64,000 nucleotides of DNA from Eustoma russellianum (GCA_036186865.1 AP025056.1:29319092-29383091); one strand, 5' to 3'; counted from the stretch's first letter, positions 48,982 through 61,825 are shown. Numbers and translations: made by a program. The notes: generated by a model from the letters alone, not told the origin.

Positions 48982-50373
48982 TCAAATCATATCAATGGGA
49001 ATCATGCCTAATTTAGAACGAAGAGATTTATACGTGGCTTGATTTAAGGCTTTTGTAAAGATATTCGCTACTTGTGCTTCTGTGCGTACGTGATCTATGA
49101 CAATATCACTATTGTTTACGTGATCACGAAGAAAGTGATAGCGTACTTCTATATGCTTAGCCTTAGAATGTAACACAGGATTCTTAGACAAGTAAATTGC
49201 ACTCATACTACCACAATATATAGGAATTTTATTTACGGTAATTCCAAAGTCCGAAAGTTGTTGTTTTATCCACAACAACTGTGTGCAACAAAGGCTAAGA
49301 GCCATGTACTCAGCCTCAGTAGTGGACAAAGCAACACTTGCTTGCTTTTTGGAAAACCATGAAATAAGTGAATTTCCTATAAATTGGCAAGTTCCGCTCG
49401 TGCTTTTTCTATCTATTTTGCAGCCACCATAATCTGCATCAGTGTAAGCATGTAAGTCAAATGTAGAATCCTTATCGTACCAAATTCCTAAGGTGGGCGT
49501 GTGCTTAATATAACGGAATATTCTTTTTACCGCATTGAAGTGTGACACCTTAGGTTGACTTTGAAAACGTGCACACATGCATACGCTAAACATGATATCA
49601 GGCCTACTAGCAGTTAAATATAGCAAAGAGCCTATCATAGATCGATATAATCCATTATCAACGTCTTCACCATGTTCGTCTTTGTCTAATTTAGTAGTGA
49701 CACTCATAGGGGTGGGGGATGGTTTCAAATTTTCAAAATTAAACTTTTTAATCATGTCATTAACATATTTTTCTTGACTTATATGAATCTCTTGACTCGT
49801 TTGCTTAATCTGCAAGCCAAGAAAATAAATAAGTTTACTAACCATAGACATTTCAAATTCAGATTTCATGCAATTTTCAAAATCTTTAACAAGTCTATGT
49901 GAGCTAGAGCCGAAAATAATGTCATCTACGTAGATTTGAATAATAAGTAAATCTGATTTTTCTTGTTTCAAAAATAGTGTACTATCTATAGTACCACGTT
50001 TAAAATTATTTTCTAAAAGAAAAGTAGCAAAACGATCATATCATGCTCTCGGTTCTTGCTTTAGGCCGTATAGTGCCTTTTTTAGTTTGTACACGTGATC
50101 GGGATGTTTCAAATCTTCAAAACCGGGTGGTTGCTTTACGTATACTTCTTCTTGTATGAATCCATTTAGGAAAGCACTTTTTACGTCCATTTGATATAAT
50201 TTAAAATCTTTCATGCAAGCAATAGCAAGTAATAGTCGTATAGATTCTAAATGTGCTACGGGTGCAAATGTTTCATCGTAGTCAATTCCTTCCTCTTGAT
50301 TATATCCTTGTGCTACAAGTCTCGCTTTATTTCTAACAACCTCTCCTTCTTCATTCATTTTATTCCTAAACAC
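48982..50373 (-). pseudogene. Sirevirus 2 pol: reverse transcriptase and RNase H (one stop)
   Basis: One frame holds KARLVAQGYNQEEGIDYDET, YQMDVKSAFLNG, the polymerase box YVDDIIFG (about 49925), FLGLQIKQTS, RPDIMFSVCMCARFQSQP, then RNase H with YTDADYGG, TEAEYMALS and RYHFLRDHV. A single stop (TGG to TGA of RAWYDRF, about 50040) separates the two open parts. All catalytic residues I can check are present. The protein ends at SKLGMIPIDMI, with no further ORF before the purine tracts. Confidence 0.9.
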
Positions 50374-52076
50374 CTACTTTGTGCCTATTATAGTCTTATC
50401 TTGTGGTCGTGGCACTAAATCCCATACATCGTTTCTAACGAATTGATTAAGTTCGTCATGCATAGCATCAATCCAAGAAGAATCACTCAAAGCATCATGC
50501 ACATTTTTGGGTTCAATTTCAGAAATCATAGCATGAAATTCATTTATTTCGTCCGATGTAATTCTTCTACGTGGTCGCACACAGTGAGTGAGGTCGCCTA
50601 TGATGAGATCATGTGGGTGATCTCTATGCCATCTTGGTTGATTATTTTCTATGTTATCATGCATTTCTATATGATCATGCATTTCTAGTGTGTCATTCAT
50701 ATCATGCATATCAAAAGAACCATCATCTTCATTCAACACGGGTTTCAATTCAAAGTCATCGTCATATTCCTTATCTTTATCAATCTCACCAAATTCATTG
50801 AATTTCACATGAATAGATTCCATGATTTGTCTAGTGAGAGGATCATAACATCTATATGCCTTTGAATTTATAGAATATCCAACAAAAATGCACTCAATTA
50901 TTTGGATTCAAATTTATCTAAATTATCTTTTGTATTCAAGACAAAGCATTTGCATCCAAACACACGAAAATAGTCAATCTTAGGCATGCGATCATTCAAA
51001 ATCTCATAAGGCGTCTTGTTTATTTTCTTTCTTATAGATAGGCGATTTACAATATAGCATGCACAATTTACGGCTTCCGCCCACAGAAATCTAGGCAATT
51101 TATTTTCGCATAACATAGTCCTAGAGATTTCTTGTAATGTACGATTCTTTCTTTCTACTACTCCATTTAACTGTGGAGTTCTAGGTGGCGAAAACTCATG
51201 CTTGATTCCTTTTTCTTCGCAAAATGAAATCATCTCTTTGTTTTTAAACTCACCGCCTCTATCACTTCTTATCTTTTTCACATTTACACCGTATTGATTT
51301 TCAAGTTGTTTAATTAATTTTGCAATCTCTACGGCGCTATCATCCTTATGTGCAAGAAATAAAGTCCAAGTATAACGAGAAAAGTCATCAACAATCACGC
51401 ATGCGTAGTGGCGCCCACCAAGGCTTGTAGTGCGACTAGGACAAAACAAATCAATATGCAATAGTTCTAAAATTCTAGTCGTGCTTATTTCGTTTTTAGG
51501 TTTAAGTGACTCACGTGTTTGTTTGCCTTTAATGCAAGATTCACACAACTGAAAGTTGTCTAAATCAAGCTTAGGCAATCCCCGTACTAGGTTCTTTCGT
51601 TGAAGCTTTTCTAGTGTGGAAATGCCAATGTGTCCTAAACGTCTATGCCATAAATTCACATTGGGTTCATTTGACATAAAACACTTAACTTTAGCGTCTG
51701 CTACATCATCCATAGAAAGCGTAAAAATATTACCTTCTCGTTTTCCTTTTAACACGGTTTCTCCATTTTTATTTATTATGTTGCAATAAGGGTGAGTAAA
51801 ACACACATTTTTGTCAACAAATTGAGAAATGCTAAGAAGATTGTAGGATAAGTTGCTTACCAAAAATACGTTGGAGATTTGGAGAGTGTTTGGATTTCCA
51901 ATCGTACCTTTTCCGATGATCTTGCCTTCATTGTTGTCTCCAAAGGTCACGGATCCGACTTTTGTGACCTTCTTTAGTTTGGTGAATAGGCTCGAGTCAC
52001 CCGTCATGTGTCTCGAGCATCCACTATCAAGGAACCACTTTATAGATGTATCTTTCGATGTGTGGGCTCCCTGCAA
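50374..52076 (-). pseudogene. Sirevirus 2 pol: protease, integrase and linker (one frameshift)
   Basis: The protease active site FLDSGCSRHMTGD is intact (about 52030). GAG-pre-integrase (LWHRRLGHIGISTLEKL, CESCIKG) and integrase (ELLHIDLFCPSRTT, KKIRSDRGGEF, NGVVERKNRTLQEISR) follow with all core residues. One base is lost at about 50900 (FESK then stop, where Sirevirus 1 reads FESKSIECIF). The linker to reverse transcriptase has MHD-rich repeats (LEMHDHIEMHDNIENN). Pol is not in the gag frame; the change lies upstream, between 52132 and 52076, and is identical in Sirevirus 1. Confidence 0.88.
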
Positions 52077-52131
52077 TGTGCAAAGATGATTTAGGTACCC
52101 TTTTAACTTTGGGTCCTTTCGAGTTAGTTAA

Positions 52132-54048
52132 TCACCTCTTGGTAAAAGTACCTTTCGGTACCCATACTTGGGTGATCCTTCTCGGTCTATCAAATGGTAA
52201 GAATGAGGGTGCGACATAGTAGACATGTGGTGCATGCACTTTGGGCCTTGGACCAAGGACTCCTCTATACTCACTAAATGAAGGACGTTTTTGATATGTC
52301 CTTGTGTGTGTGTGCGTAGTGCGTGGATGATATGAATTTCGTGTATGCGTTGTTCTTTTCTTTTCATATCTATATGGTACAAAATTATATTTCACATGAT
52401 ATGAAGAAGAAGTGGGACGTGATGAAGAAAGGGGCGCCTTATGCGTCATCTTAGACGCCACTTGAGGCTTAGGGGTGTCTGCTTTCTTAGACACCACAAA
52501 CTTGGTTGGTTTGGTTGATACTTCATTTGTATCAACGTATCCCAAACTCGTTTTGTCGCTGTCATGCTTTTGTGATAATATAATGCGATGCAGCATGTTG
52601 GACCCCGTATCAAACTGTTTCATCATTTTCTCTAAATCGGTATTCCTTGATTTCAAACTCGAAATCTCGGATTTCATTTCATTATTTTGAGTGGTCAATG
52701 ATGAAATCTCTGTCTTTAATGCAATAATGACACATGATGACTCTTTCTTTGAATCGCTTAATTGAGCGACAAGATTCTCGTTAGAAGATTTTAACAGTTA
52801 CTTGTCTTCAATTAATCGCTTCTTTTTCTTAGCGAGAGTCTTAGTGAATTTATGCAGTTCTAAATACTGACTAAAAAGATCTTCATAAGATGGTTCAGAG
52901 TCAGAGTCAGAATCAGATGATACCTCATTAGATGCTTTGGATGCAAAGCATACTTGTGCAGTCTCCTCTTCGGTCTCAGTTTTAGAATCAGATGAATCAC
53001 TCCAGGTGGAGGCCTTTAAAGCACGTTTCCTTTGTTTGGGTTCTGAGACGAGTCTATTTTTGTTCCGCTCCTTGTCATGGTATTTATTTGATTGCTTTTC
53101 TTTATAGGGGCAGTCATATGATAAGTGTCCGGGTTTGCCACATTCATAACATTTAACGTCTTTATCATTTGACTTGTTTTTATTTCTCTTGGTTGTAGTA
53201 CCCTTATTTTTGTTTCTAAATGACCTTCTCATAAATTTCCTTAAGCCTTTAGCTAATAGAATTAAGTCATCGTTATCCGTTTCAGAATCACTATCATCTA
53301 CGTCATCGGAGGGAGGGGAGACGTATTCATTTGATTAAAAAGCAATAGCTTTACCTTGTTTAGATGACTCCGATTTCCGTATGGTGAGTTTATTTTCATA
53401 AACTTTAAGTGATCCGATTAGTTCTTCCATCTTTATTGACTTTGTTTCCTTGCTTTCTTCTATTGCGGTCACTTTAGGATCCCATTCAGAAGGAAGGCTT
53501 CGTAGGACTTTCTGTACCTTTTCCTGCGTGGTAAAAGCCTTACCAAGAGACTCAAGAGAGTTGTAGATGTTAGTCAAACGAAGATCCATATCTACAATAG
53601 ATTCATTAGGCAATAATTTGAAAGACTCAAGTGTGGACATGAGCATGTTAATTTTTGACTATTTTACTTGACTCGTGCCTTCGTGTTTCATTTCTAGTAT
53701 CCTCCACATTTCTTGTGCACTCGAACAGTTTGACGCATAACTAGACTCACTTTTACTTAATCCGTTTAGAAGCAATTGCATAGCCCTAGCATTCATACTA
53801 AGTTTCTTTTTATCATCACTCGTATATTCTTGTCTAGTTTTAACAACTTCTAATGTGACTCCATCTATGGTGGATACCTTAGATGGGACATAAGGACCAT
53901 CTTCAATGATTGACCAAAGATCTATATCTATAGCCATAAGTAAAAGTTTCATTCTAAGTTTCCACTGAATAAACGACTCACCGTCAAAAAGTGGAGGCCT
54001 TTGGCTCAACATACCTTCTTGCTCGGTTTTGAGATTTGTGGTTGCCAT
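52132..54048 (-). pseudogene. Sirevirus 2 gag, one frame with three stops
   Basis: The ATG at 54048 (MATTNLKTEQEGMLSQRPPL) lies about 40 bases from the primer site. Order: N-terminal copia gag part (FDGESFIQWKLRM), UBN2-like segment (LTNIYNSLESLGKAF, VQKVLRSLPSEWDPKVTAI), zinc knuckle CYECGKPGHLSYDC (about 53150), acidic serine run (SSDSDSDSEPSYEDLF), and a coiled coil (about 52870-52600, KKKRLIEDK, NNEMKSEISSLKSRN). Stops fall near 53656, 53335 and 52798, with no frameshift. Length is about 638 codons, which suits Sirevirus gags, known for a C-terminal coiled coil. It ends at TGA 52134-52132. Confidence 0.9.
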
Positions 54049-54089
54049 CTCACTGAATCGTTGGATTCCTTGAAGTGAGTGTTCCTGCT

Positions 54090-54102
54090 CTCTGATATCA
54101 CT
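54090..54102 (-). promoter_or_regulatory. Primer-binding region of Sirevirus 2
   Basis: Minus strand AGTGATATCAGAG next to the LTR end CTACA. It resembles the tRNA-Met site with one or two changes. Confidence 0.65.
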
Positions 54103-57100
54103 TGTAGGATCTGCAAGGCACCACTAGAAGGGGGAGGGGGTTGAATAGATGGTGCGGAATGTGTGGTTTTTAAAATTGCTTTAAACTTGAACAATTCAAC
54201 TTCTGAAAACAGATTCTGTTTTCAGGACCAGTTTTAAAACGTTTTTAAAACCAGGTTAGAGGTCTCCAAAAATTATGAAATTTTGAGAGAACTTAGCCTC
54301 AGATGTTATGAGGGTCCCCTAAAAATTTCAAATTAAAACTCAACCTTTAACTCCTTCAAAAACCGTTGGTACTCAGATTGCTCGAATATGCCAGAACCGG
54401 TAAATGGTTTTGAAAAATTTATTTCTATTTGTGTGAACGTCCAAATGCTCTGAAAATTTGACCATTAACTCCTTATACACTATATTTAAATGGGTTGAAA
54501 CAGTTTTGCAAAATTGCTTTTGGGAAATAGGTCAACTACAACCAAAGTCTCAACATTTGCAAGTCTGAAAATCAGACTGCACTAGTCTCAGAACTTTTGA
54601 TGTTTGATTGATTTATACTTATCCAAAAGGGTTGAAACTTGTGCCAAATTAACCCTAGAACGTGTGAGTATATTTCTGGAAATTTTTGTGATTTTTGAAA
54701 TTCGTTAACTATTTTTACGAATGCGAACAAGAAGGATAATCAGTGCAGTAACTGAAAAGTAAATGCAGAAAGTAAATGGCACCAAGAATTTTATACTGGT
54801 TCGGTTATAAACAACCTACTCCATTCTTCAAGGAACACCTTCCTTGGTTCACACTAATCACACACATGCAATACACCTTACCACAGGGTTGATAGAGTTA
54901 CACCTAACTCCAACCCTTTACAAACCTTGTATGTTCAATACAATTTGCACGAACACCACCACCTCGCAAGAATGAAGATTGATCACACCTTGATCAATCT
55001 TTTACAAAGATATGAAATATGTGGTGGTCTATGTCAAGACTATTAAAGATTGAAAGATATGAATACAATAGGCTTACAAGAAGAAAGAAAGAAAGAGGAT
55101 GTAGAAGAAGAAGAGCTAGGCTTTTTGATCACTTTGATTTGCAATGCTTGTTCTTGTTTTGTTTGCTCTCTTTTCTTTCCTTTTAATGATGCATGGCCGT
55201 CCCCCTTGTAGTGCCTCCCCCTCTTGAAAATTATCTTTTAAGTCCTTGAGAGAGTGTAAGACATCATTGTGACAATGTCTTGCTTACTTGGCATCTTCTT
55301 ATTGGATGATCATTTAAGCTTCGCTTACTTGGCACCTTCTTATTGGATGAATGTTGTCATCATTGATGACTTGGAAAAATCTGAGAATTTCACTTAAACA
55401 TGTGCCAAAAATCATCACAAAATAACTTCCATAAATCTTAAGATATATCACATAAATTGCAAGATAAAAATCCTTCCCAACTTAAGGCGAAAATCGGCCA
55501 AATAGAGATATTGCCATGCTGAAAATTCAGCATGTGCATCATTCAATTTTATTCAAAATAATGCCAAATTTTCTTTGATTTTTTTCTTTATAAAATGAAT
55601 CACCAAGTTATGGTAAGTATTTCTATGACATGAGAAATGAACTTGGACACTTTCAAGCTCCTAAATTCGGCCACCATGTCTTCACACATGCTGAAAAATT
55701 TCATCATGTGTGATATGTAGAATATGACACTTTTATTAATTTAAATAATATTCAAATCATTTCCATTTCTTCTTCCAATCAATCACACAATAAAAGATGA
55801 TGAAATATACCATCTTAATGTCATAAAATCGGCCAGCACTATTTAGCATGCTGAAATTTTCAGCATGTGATATAAGAGAGATAAATTTTGAATTCTTACC
55901 ATTTGTAGCTTCTCTTTTTAATTCACCGACATTGTATGATTGATCCTTGACCAATCAATGTGTCAACAAGGCTCCAAATAAGCTCCATATCAGCTGTAGG
56001 TGGCGTTGGAAATGCTTGTGTATGTGCTGAAATTTATTTTTTCTAACTTTGTAAAATAATACACATTTAATAATACACACATGTAATATTCCAATCAGCC
56101 CTTGATTTAATTTTCTAGAACACTTTAAGATTTATAACATATGTAAAACATGTCTAGATACGTGTCACATGATGTACCAAAAACGTTCCATGTGTTGTGT
56201 GCGTAGAAAACCGAATTTTCGATATTTATCGATTACCCGATTTTTCTCTAATTTAAATTCCAACTTTTGCACATGTTATATATATTATGTTATACATAAT
56301 ATATATAATATATACTTTAAATCTCAGCACTTGGCTGGTCTAAAGTGGTACCATTAGCATGTGACAAAATTAAACTTGGAATCTTCACATTTTGGCCTTA
56401 ATGTGGGGTGATTTGTGTGTGCCAACATGGAAAGTATTTTTGGCTGAATTTTCTGTCATGTGCACGAAATGTTCATCAATTTTTGAAGTATAGGGGCTGA
56501 CCATTTATTTATGGCAAGTACGTGACACGTTGGCGAAGTTTCGGTATTCGCCCGATACGACAATTTTCGGTTTAAAACCTTTTATCGTGTCGTATTTAAT
56601 TTGTCATCACCATATCTTATATCATATGATATACGACCTGAATATACTCATAAATATGAGTTAAGTATAGTGGTGTGACGTTAACGTACGTACGTAAAAT
56701 ATATAACGTGTCGGTAGCACGTTGGAATACATGTGTATGTGCCTTTATTCAAAAAAATCTAAAAATATGTGTAATATATATGTATATAGGCATGTGTATT
56801 TAAGAAGGGGAGGAGGAAAAAACTTTCCTTCCTTAGCTTTGTTGCCTTTGTGCCTTTTCCAAATGTGGCTTCCTTTAATGAACTACTTAGTTTAATAAAC
56901 TAAGTACTTCACTTAATGAACTAGTTTAGTTCATTAAAGGTGGCACCTGAAAATAGTATAAACACAACAAATGTTTGCCACATGATGTAAGATTTAACGC
57001 TTCATGGCTTGTTAGTACGGCAACATAATATATAAGCTAAATAAGGCAAGTAATGGCAAAGTATCATGCATACATGTACACGTTTATATATATCATGCAT

Positions 57101-57145
57101 TTAAATCACTTATTTTGAAATCACTCAAACCCCTTTATCTCTACA
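54103..57145 (-). repeat. Sirevirus 2 5' LTR, 3,043 bp
   Basis: Plus-strand view starts TGTAGGATCTGC and ends ATCTCTACA, then ATGTT. It keeps about 100 bases near 55978-56080 that the 3' LTR lacks. Confidence 0.92.
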
Positions 57146-57745
57146 ATGTTTACCAGTAATCCAAGTAATGATCATTGGAATGCTCTGAATTGATTAATGA
57201 GATACTTGAGGTATACGATGAATCTTGGATTACATTACTCAAGATATCCAGCAGTATTGGAAGGCTATTGTGATGCCAACTGGATATGTGAAAGTAAAGA
57301 TTCTAAGTTCACCAGTGGATATTTATTCACTGTTGGTGGAGGCGTTGTGTCGTGGAAATCCACGAACCAAACGTGCATAGCTCGTTCCACTATTGAAGCG
57401 GAGTTTATAGCACTTGATAAGGCTGGAGAAGAAGCGGAGTGGCTTCGGAATTTCTCGAAAGATGTCCCCTGCTAGCCTAAGTCAATCACTGCTATTAGCA
57501 TACATTGTGATAGTAAGTTAGCTATAGGACGAGCACAAAGTAGCATCTATAATGGTAAGTCTCGACACATGCATCAGAGACATAATACCATTAAGCAGTT
57601 GATCTCTAATATCGTGATTTTCATTGATTATATAAAATCAAAGGAGAATCTTGTGGATCCGCTTATAAAAGGCTTGCTTAGGGATCAGTCGTCCATTTTG
57701 GCAAGTGAAGTGGGACTAAAACCTATAATGCATGAATCTTTGTAA
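57146..57745 (+). pseudogene. Copia 2 pol: end of reverse transcriptase and RNase H
   Basis: Continues the frame cut at 45787. MRYLRYTMNLGLHYSRYPAV is followed by RNase H motifs GYCDANW, TIEAEFIALDKAGEE, IHCDSKLAIGRAQS and NGKSRHMHQRHNTIKQL. Stops at about 57194 and 57473-57475 break an otherwise continuous frame that ends at TAA 57743-57745. Confidence 0.87.
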
Positions 57746-58287
57746 CGGTAACCCAACCTTGATGACTGGAGATCCCAAAATCTTTGTCCAATGGGACAAC
57801 TAAGTCATGGAGTTCAGTAAGCACTTACCTATTCTGTCAAATAAAAGTGCTCTCTGCAGAGGAATGAGGGTAAGCTGAGGTTTTTAATGGTTCCTATATC
57901 TTGATGTATCAAGTGGGGTATGACAGAATACTCTTGATAGGAAACACCTATGTAAGTAAGTGTGGCCGCTTCTGTGAGGATTTTGTAAGGCCAAAGTTCT
58001 CTAATACACTTTTTCAAACCAGATGGTTTATTGCCAAAACGAACACAATCATGAGAACCAAAAAAGGTGTTAAAGGAAATGTTGTGTGAGTATTATTGTC
58101 TAGGTTCACTCTAAAGGCCTGTAGTTCAAGACATTAAGTTCACTAATTAGCCGAGTGGATCCGATAGTATTTCACTAAGAAAGGTTCAATGCCAAAAGCT
58201 ATCTTATTTGATGCAACATTTTCTTGTCTGTCTCCTAAGTAGAGTCTGCATAAACACTCTACATTAATTCCCATTCATATGGGGGAT
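57746..58287 (+). other. Copia 2 3' untranslated tail and polypurine tract
   Basis: Non-coding. ATGGGGGAT at 58279-58287 directly precedes the LTR start TGTTGGAGAAAA and is the plus-strand primer. Confidence 0.75.
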
Positions 58288-59704
58288 TGTTGGAGAAAAT
58301 GGAAAGAAATTCCAATTGGGCCAAGTTACAAAGTGTGGTTAGCAACGTACTTTGAGCTAATATTATGATTAGTTTCATTAGTGATAAGTAGAAACTAATG
58401 AGTCCTTAATTATCGACGCGACGAGTAGATATGTAGACTTTTGAATCACTCGATTTGGATACCGGATGAATGAGAAATTAATGCTAAAAATAAAAAAAAG
58501 TCAGCTCAGCTCAGCCCATACCTGATAGGCTCAGGTAGCGAACTGAGTTGATGAGCTCAGGTTGTGGATTGGGCTATAGGCCAGGCTGCGAGCTATAGGC
58601 TGCAGGCTGGGTATTGTAGCTCCGTGTCGGATCTTATCAGCCAGATTGGAGTTTGCTCCGTTCACACTCTCCAGGTTGTTAAGATTAGGCTAAGGTTAAA
58701 TTTTAAAAAGTTGTTGAACTTTAACTGGCCGAGCTGGCCTGAATTTGTTATGAGTTGACAGCTCAGATTGAACAGTTAGTTGATCTAACGGCTGAGGACA
58801 TACCTGGTGCAGTTATCTGATATAATGGTTTAGGCCGAGCTGGTACCTGACCCCACGGTTGAGATTGGACTGATTGTAATAGACTGATCTCAGAAGTTTT
58901 CTATAAATAGTGGCTTATCTGACCTCTATGGTCACATGCTCAGAAATTCGAATTCTTCTCCTCTTTGTGCGATATCCTTCTACATACTCACTCCCTCATA
59001 TATATTTCTGCATCAGTATACAGAGAAGTTTAGGTAATCTTAACAGGTTCTTAGAGTTCAACGCTGTAATGGCACCCATCTGAACTGTACTCCGTTGTCA
59101 ATTGGGAGACGGTTGCTCCTTTGGTTGGGCACAGTATACCGAAGGAAAAACGTCTTAAGGACAGAGTCCTGGGCTGACCTTGGATCTTTGCTCAGTTGAG
59201 CTGTGAAGGTTATTGCCGAGCTGAGCTCTGCTTTGTGCTGAACCCAGCTGACTAGGAAATCGCAGCACTGTTGTTGTACAGTGTTGCTGTGCTAAGCTCT
59301 TCTGTTGGGTGAGAACATTCGTTGTTCTGCAGCATTGCCGTGCTGAGCTCTGCTCGACTGAAGTAGATGAAAGTACAACTGTTGGTTGTTGTGCTGAGGT
59401 GCCGAGGCCGGCAGGTCGGTGGCCAGCCCAGAACGCAAATACAATTGCGGCGACTGGACTGATCTGATCAGTCTGATCAGACTGACTCTAGTTCAGCTCG
59501 GCTGGAAGCCTCACAGCACAAAACTCATGTTCTGAAGTGTTGCTCAGTTCAGGTCGGCAGGTCAGATGACTGTTAAGAACGCAAACAAAATTGTGCTATC
59601 TGAACTGTCTTGATTTAGCAGATCTCTCCAGTCTGCTTTGAGCTCGGCAGATCGGCCATTACTATACAGAAGTCAATTTTGTTTGACTTGAATTATTTCC
59701 AACA
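58288..59704 (+). repeat. Copia 2 3' LTR, about 1.4 kb
   Basis: Begins TGTTGGA after the purine tract. The right end is placed at TCCAACA (59698-59704), the exact inverted complement of the start. With no partner LTR in the window this end is a judgement. The middle is rich in GAGCTC/GCTGAGCTC strings. Confidence 0.65.
58902..58909 (+). promoter_or_regulatory. TATA box in Copia 2 LTR
   Basis: TATAAATA in a GC-balanced context, about 615 bases into the LTR. Transcription would start near 58935. Confidence 0.6.
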
Positions 59705-61825
59705 TAATCAACATCATTTAAAATTGATTTGGAGTTGCACTTTTGAAAAACAAGTTTCGAGTCCGGGGGAGATCAAAAGTACCTCCTCAAGGACGAATTT
59801 CGGCCCCGGTAATCTAATAATGTCCAACCCAGCTAAGCTCCAAGTGGCGACGACTATTTGCTAAACTTTATGGACTTGCGTAGCATATTTCACGTTTAAT
59901 GTTTGTTCAAACCCACTTATTTTAGTAAGGATGTAGTAACCACACTAAATGTCAATTTTTCGGTTTTTATATTTATTGTTACAAAACACATTAATCTTTG
60001 TTTGTATTTATCATTTATTTAGGTCCATTCTGATGTACGATATCACTATCTTAACTTTATCCATTGTGAATCTTTTTTGACTTTACATTAATCTTTCCTT
60101 AAATAGATCGGTATCTGGCTAAGCCTACACATGTCCCTTATTAAAGTTTTCTCATCTGGTAGTTGATTCTGATACTATATTTATAACGACACGAATCCAT
60201 TCTGCAGATTCAATACTCATCAACTTTAGTATGGATCTGGCAGTGGTACACAACGTTAACTGATGCGTGATCCACGCAAAAGAACGGATTTTTTCTTGGT
60301 TCTAACGCGTCTTCCACAAGAAACCTTGTGCGGTGACAGGAACGGTTCACGAAAACCATCCTTGGCCGTGTGCCTCTCGTTTGAACTGAGCAATATCCAC
60401 CTCTTTGAATCTTGTTCGTGGTCCATGATTAGCAATCTACCCCTGGTACGTGTCTTCAAGTGGTAGATTCGATTCCTCTACAACATTTGCTCAAGTTATT
60501 GATATAGAACCTAGTTTTAACCAATGTCAAAGAAAACATAAGGAAGAACCTTGCCAACAGCCTTTGGCCGAAAATTATACTTTTTCAGTTAATAATCTCA
60601 GTTTACAGGCGGCTGACCTCGTTTACATGTAATCCTACAAGTGATAAACCTAGTTTACAAAAGATAGGATATGTATTCTATTGGATTTTTATCTCATCAG
60701 CATCTGATCAACATTGTATTCGATATCTCAATCACGTAGAGGCCGAATCTGTCAATGAACTCTTCTGGAAAGTTGTAGCCCTAGATGTCTACTTTCCATA
60801 GCATCTTGAATGATGTCCAAACAACATCGTATGAGTGAGTTATCTTAATAATTGTGTGTTTTCTAATTGTTTTTGTCTAATTTGTCTCAGTTACTAATAG
60901 TTCTTGTTTTCATAACTTTTTCCGAATTTTGAAAGTGTATTTTCTAATCTTTTAAATAAAGATTTTAATGTTCAAAAACAACTTAAAAACCTGTAAATGA
61001 CCCTAAAATATATTAAAAAAAATACAAGCCATGAAGACCGAAAACTAGGCAATGCAAGATACTTTGGACGTGCTTCCTCCCACTCCCTCCCGCTGCACGT
61101 CTTCTTTTTGCGATTAAGCTTCCTTTGACCTCATCATTCTCTCTCTGCTCAAAAGGATTTGTCCTTTAATCAAAATCTGCACTAAACGAAGAAGATAATT
61201 TAACTAACAATATGCTTGTAACATAAAATAAAATAGACAACTTATATTTACAAACTTGACTAGTTTATTTTCAACCTCACCGAGATCAAATATCAATACG
61301 ATAGAATAAATGTAAGGTAAGGTTGAAAGAAACTCAAAATTAAAGAATATACTTCCTTTTAACTACAAGCTTCTCTTGAACTTGTATGGCCTCTTCTTAA
61401 CATGTTTTGGATGAGACAATAGAACCTGCTTCAAAATCTTAATACACAAAAGATGGCGATACATAGCATGAATTTAAGCACATCATGTGTTTAAATTCAA
61501 GATTTTTAACAGCACCATTAGACAATTTTTGTTCAAAACTAGGTAACTCAAATGACTCTTAGTTATCATACAAAGACTTAGTATCAATTTCAGCTTGATT
61601 TGTAACATCATTTTCATGCAATGCATCCTCATCGTTTTTATGAAAATCTATTTCAATCTCGTGTAAATCAAGGAATTCAACATGCACTTCATTTTTAAGA
61701 TCATGCACTTTAGTATCAATAGCATGGGATGCATGGATAGACACAGATGAATGACTAGAAACTTCATGCTTATCATGGATAGCAACTTGCAAATCATTTT
61801 CAATAACATTCGAATTGCTCGAAGA
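59705..61825. other. Unassigned sequence, about 2.1 kb
   Basis: No ORF with recognisable domains. Near 61120-61170 the minus strand reads GGACAAATCC...TTTTGAGCAGAGAGAGAA, which looks like the end of a gypsy pol and its purine tract. Near 60770 GAAAGTTGTAGCCCTAGATG resembles strings I associate with plant LTRs. It is probably old, mutated repeat sequence. Confidence 0.45.

Larger units (their letters stand above)
45788..57145 (-). mobile_element. Sirevirus 2: complete Ty1/copia element, 11.4 kb
   Basis: Minus strand, with both LTRs, primer site, gag, pol, multiple purine tracts and a 5-bp target duplication. LTRs of about 3 kb are long for the superfamily. Gag has stops but no frameshift. Pol has one frameshift and few stops, so it is the best preserved LTR element here. 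The LTRs differ at scattered bases and by one roughly 100-base gap. Proteins are very close to those of Sirevirus 1. Confidence 0.93.
37421..59704 (+). mobile_element. Copia 2: decayed Ty1/copia element hosting LINE B and Sirevirus 2
   Basis: Three pieces read in order: 37421-38994 (protease end, integrase), 45098-45787 (reverse transcriptase) and 57146-58287 (RNase H, tail). A 3' LTR follows (58288-59704). The two gaps are filled by LINE B and Sirevirus 2. The 5' LTR and gag are lost at 37420. Protein style differs from the Sireviruses (YVDDMRIMG, NGKSRHMHQRHN), so it is another copia lineage, which I cannot name with confidence. Confidence 0.85.

Noticed and set aside
37421..59704. A second Sirevirus in plus orientation instead of Copia 2
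   Set aside because: The reverse transcriptase and RNase H motifs, purine tract (ATGGGGGAT) and LTR start (TGTTGGAG) differ clearly from those of the Sireviruses.
60256..60632. Small overlapping ORFs of 60-67 codons in the unassigned stretch
   Set aside because: Both strands are open at once over the same place, with no recognisable protein.
61559..61792. 77-codon minus-strand ORF rich in His and Asp
   Set aside because: Short, no domain, no family copy in the window. Cannot be told from chance.
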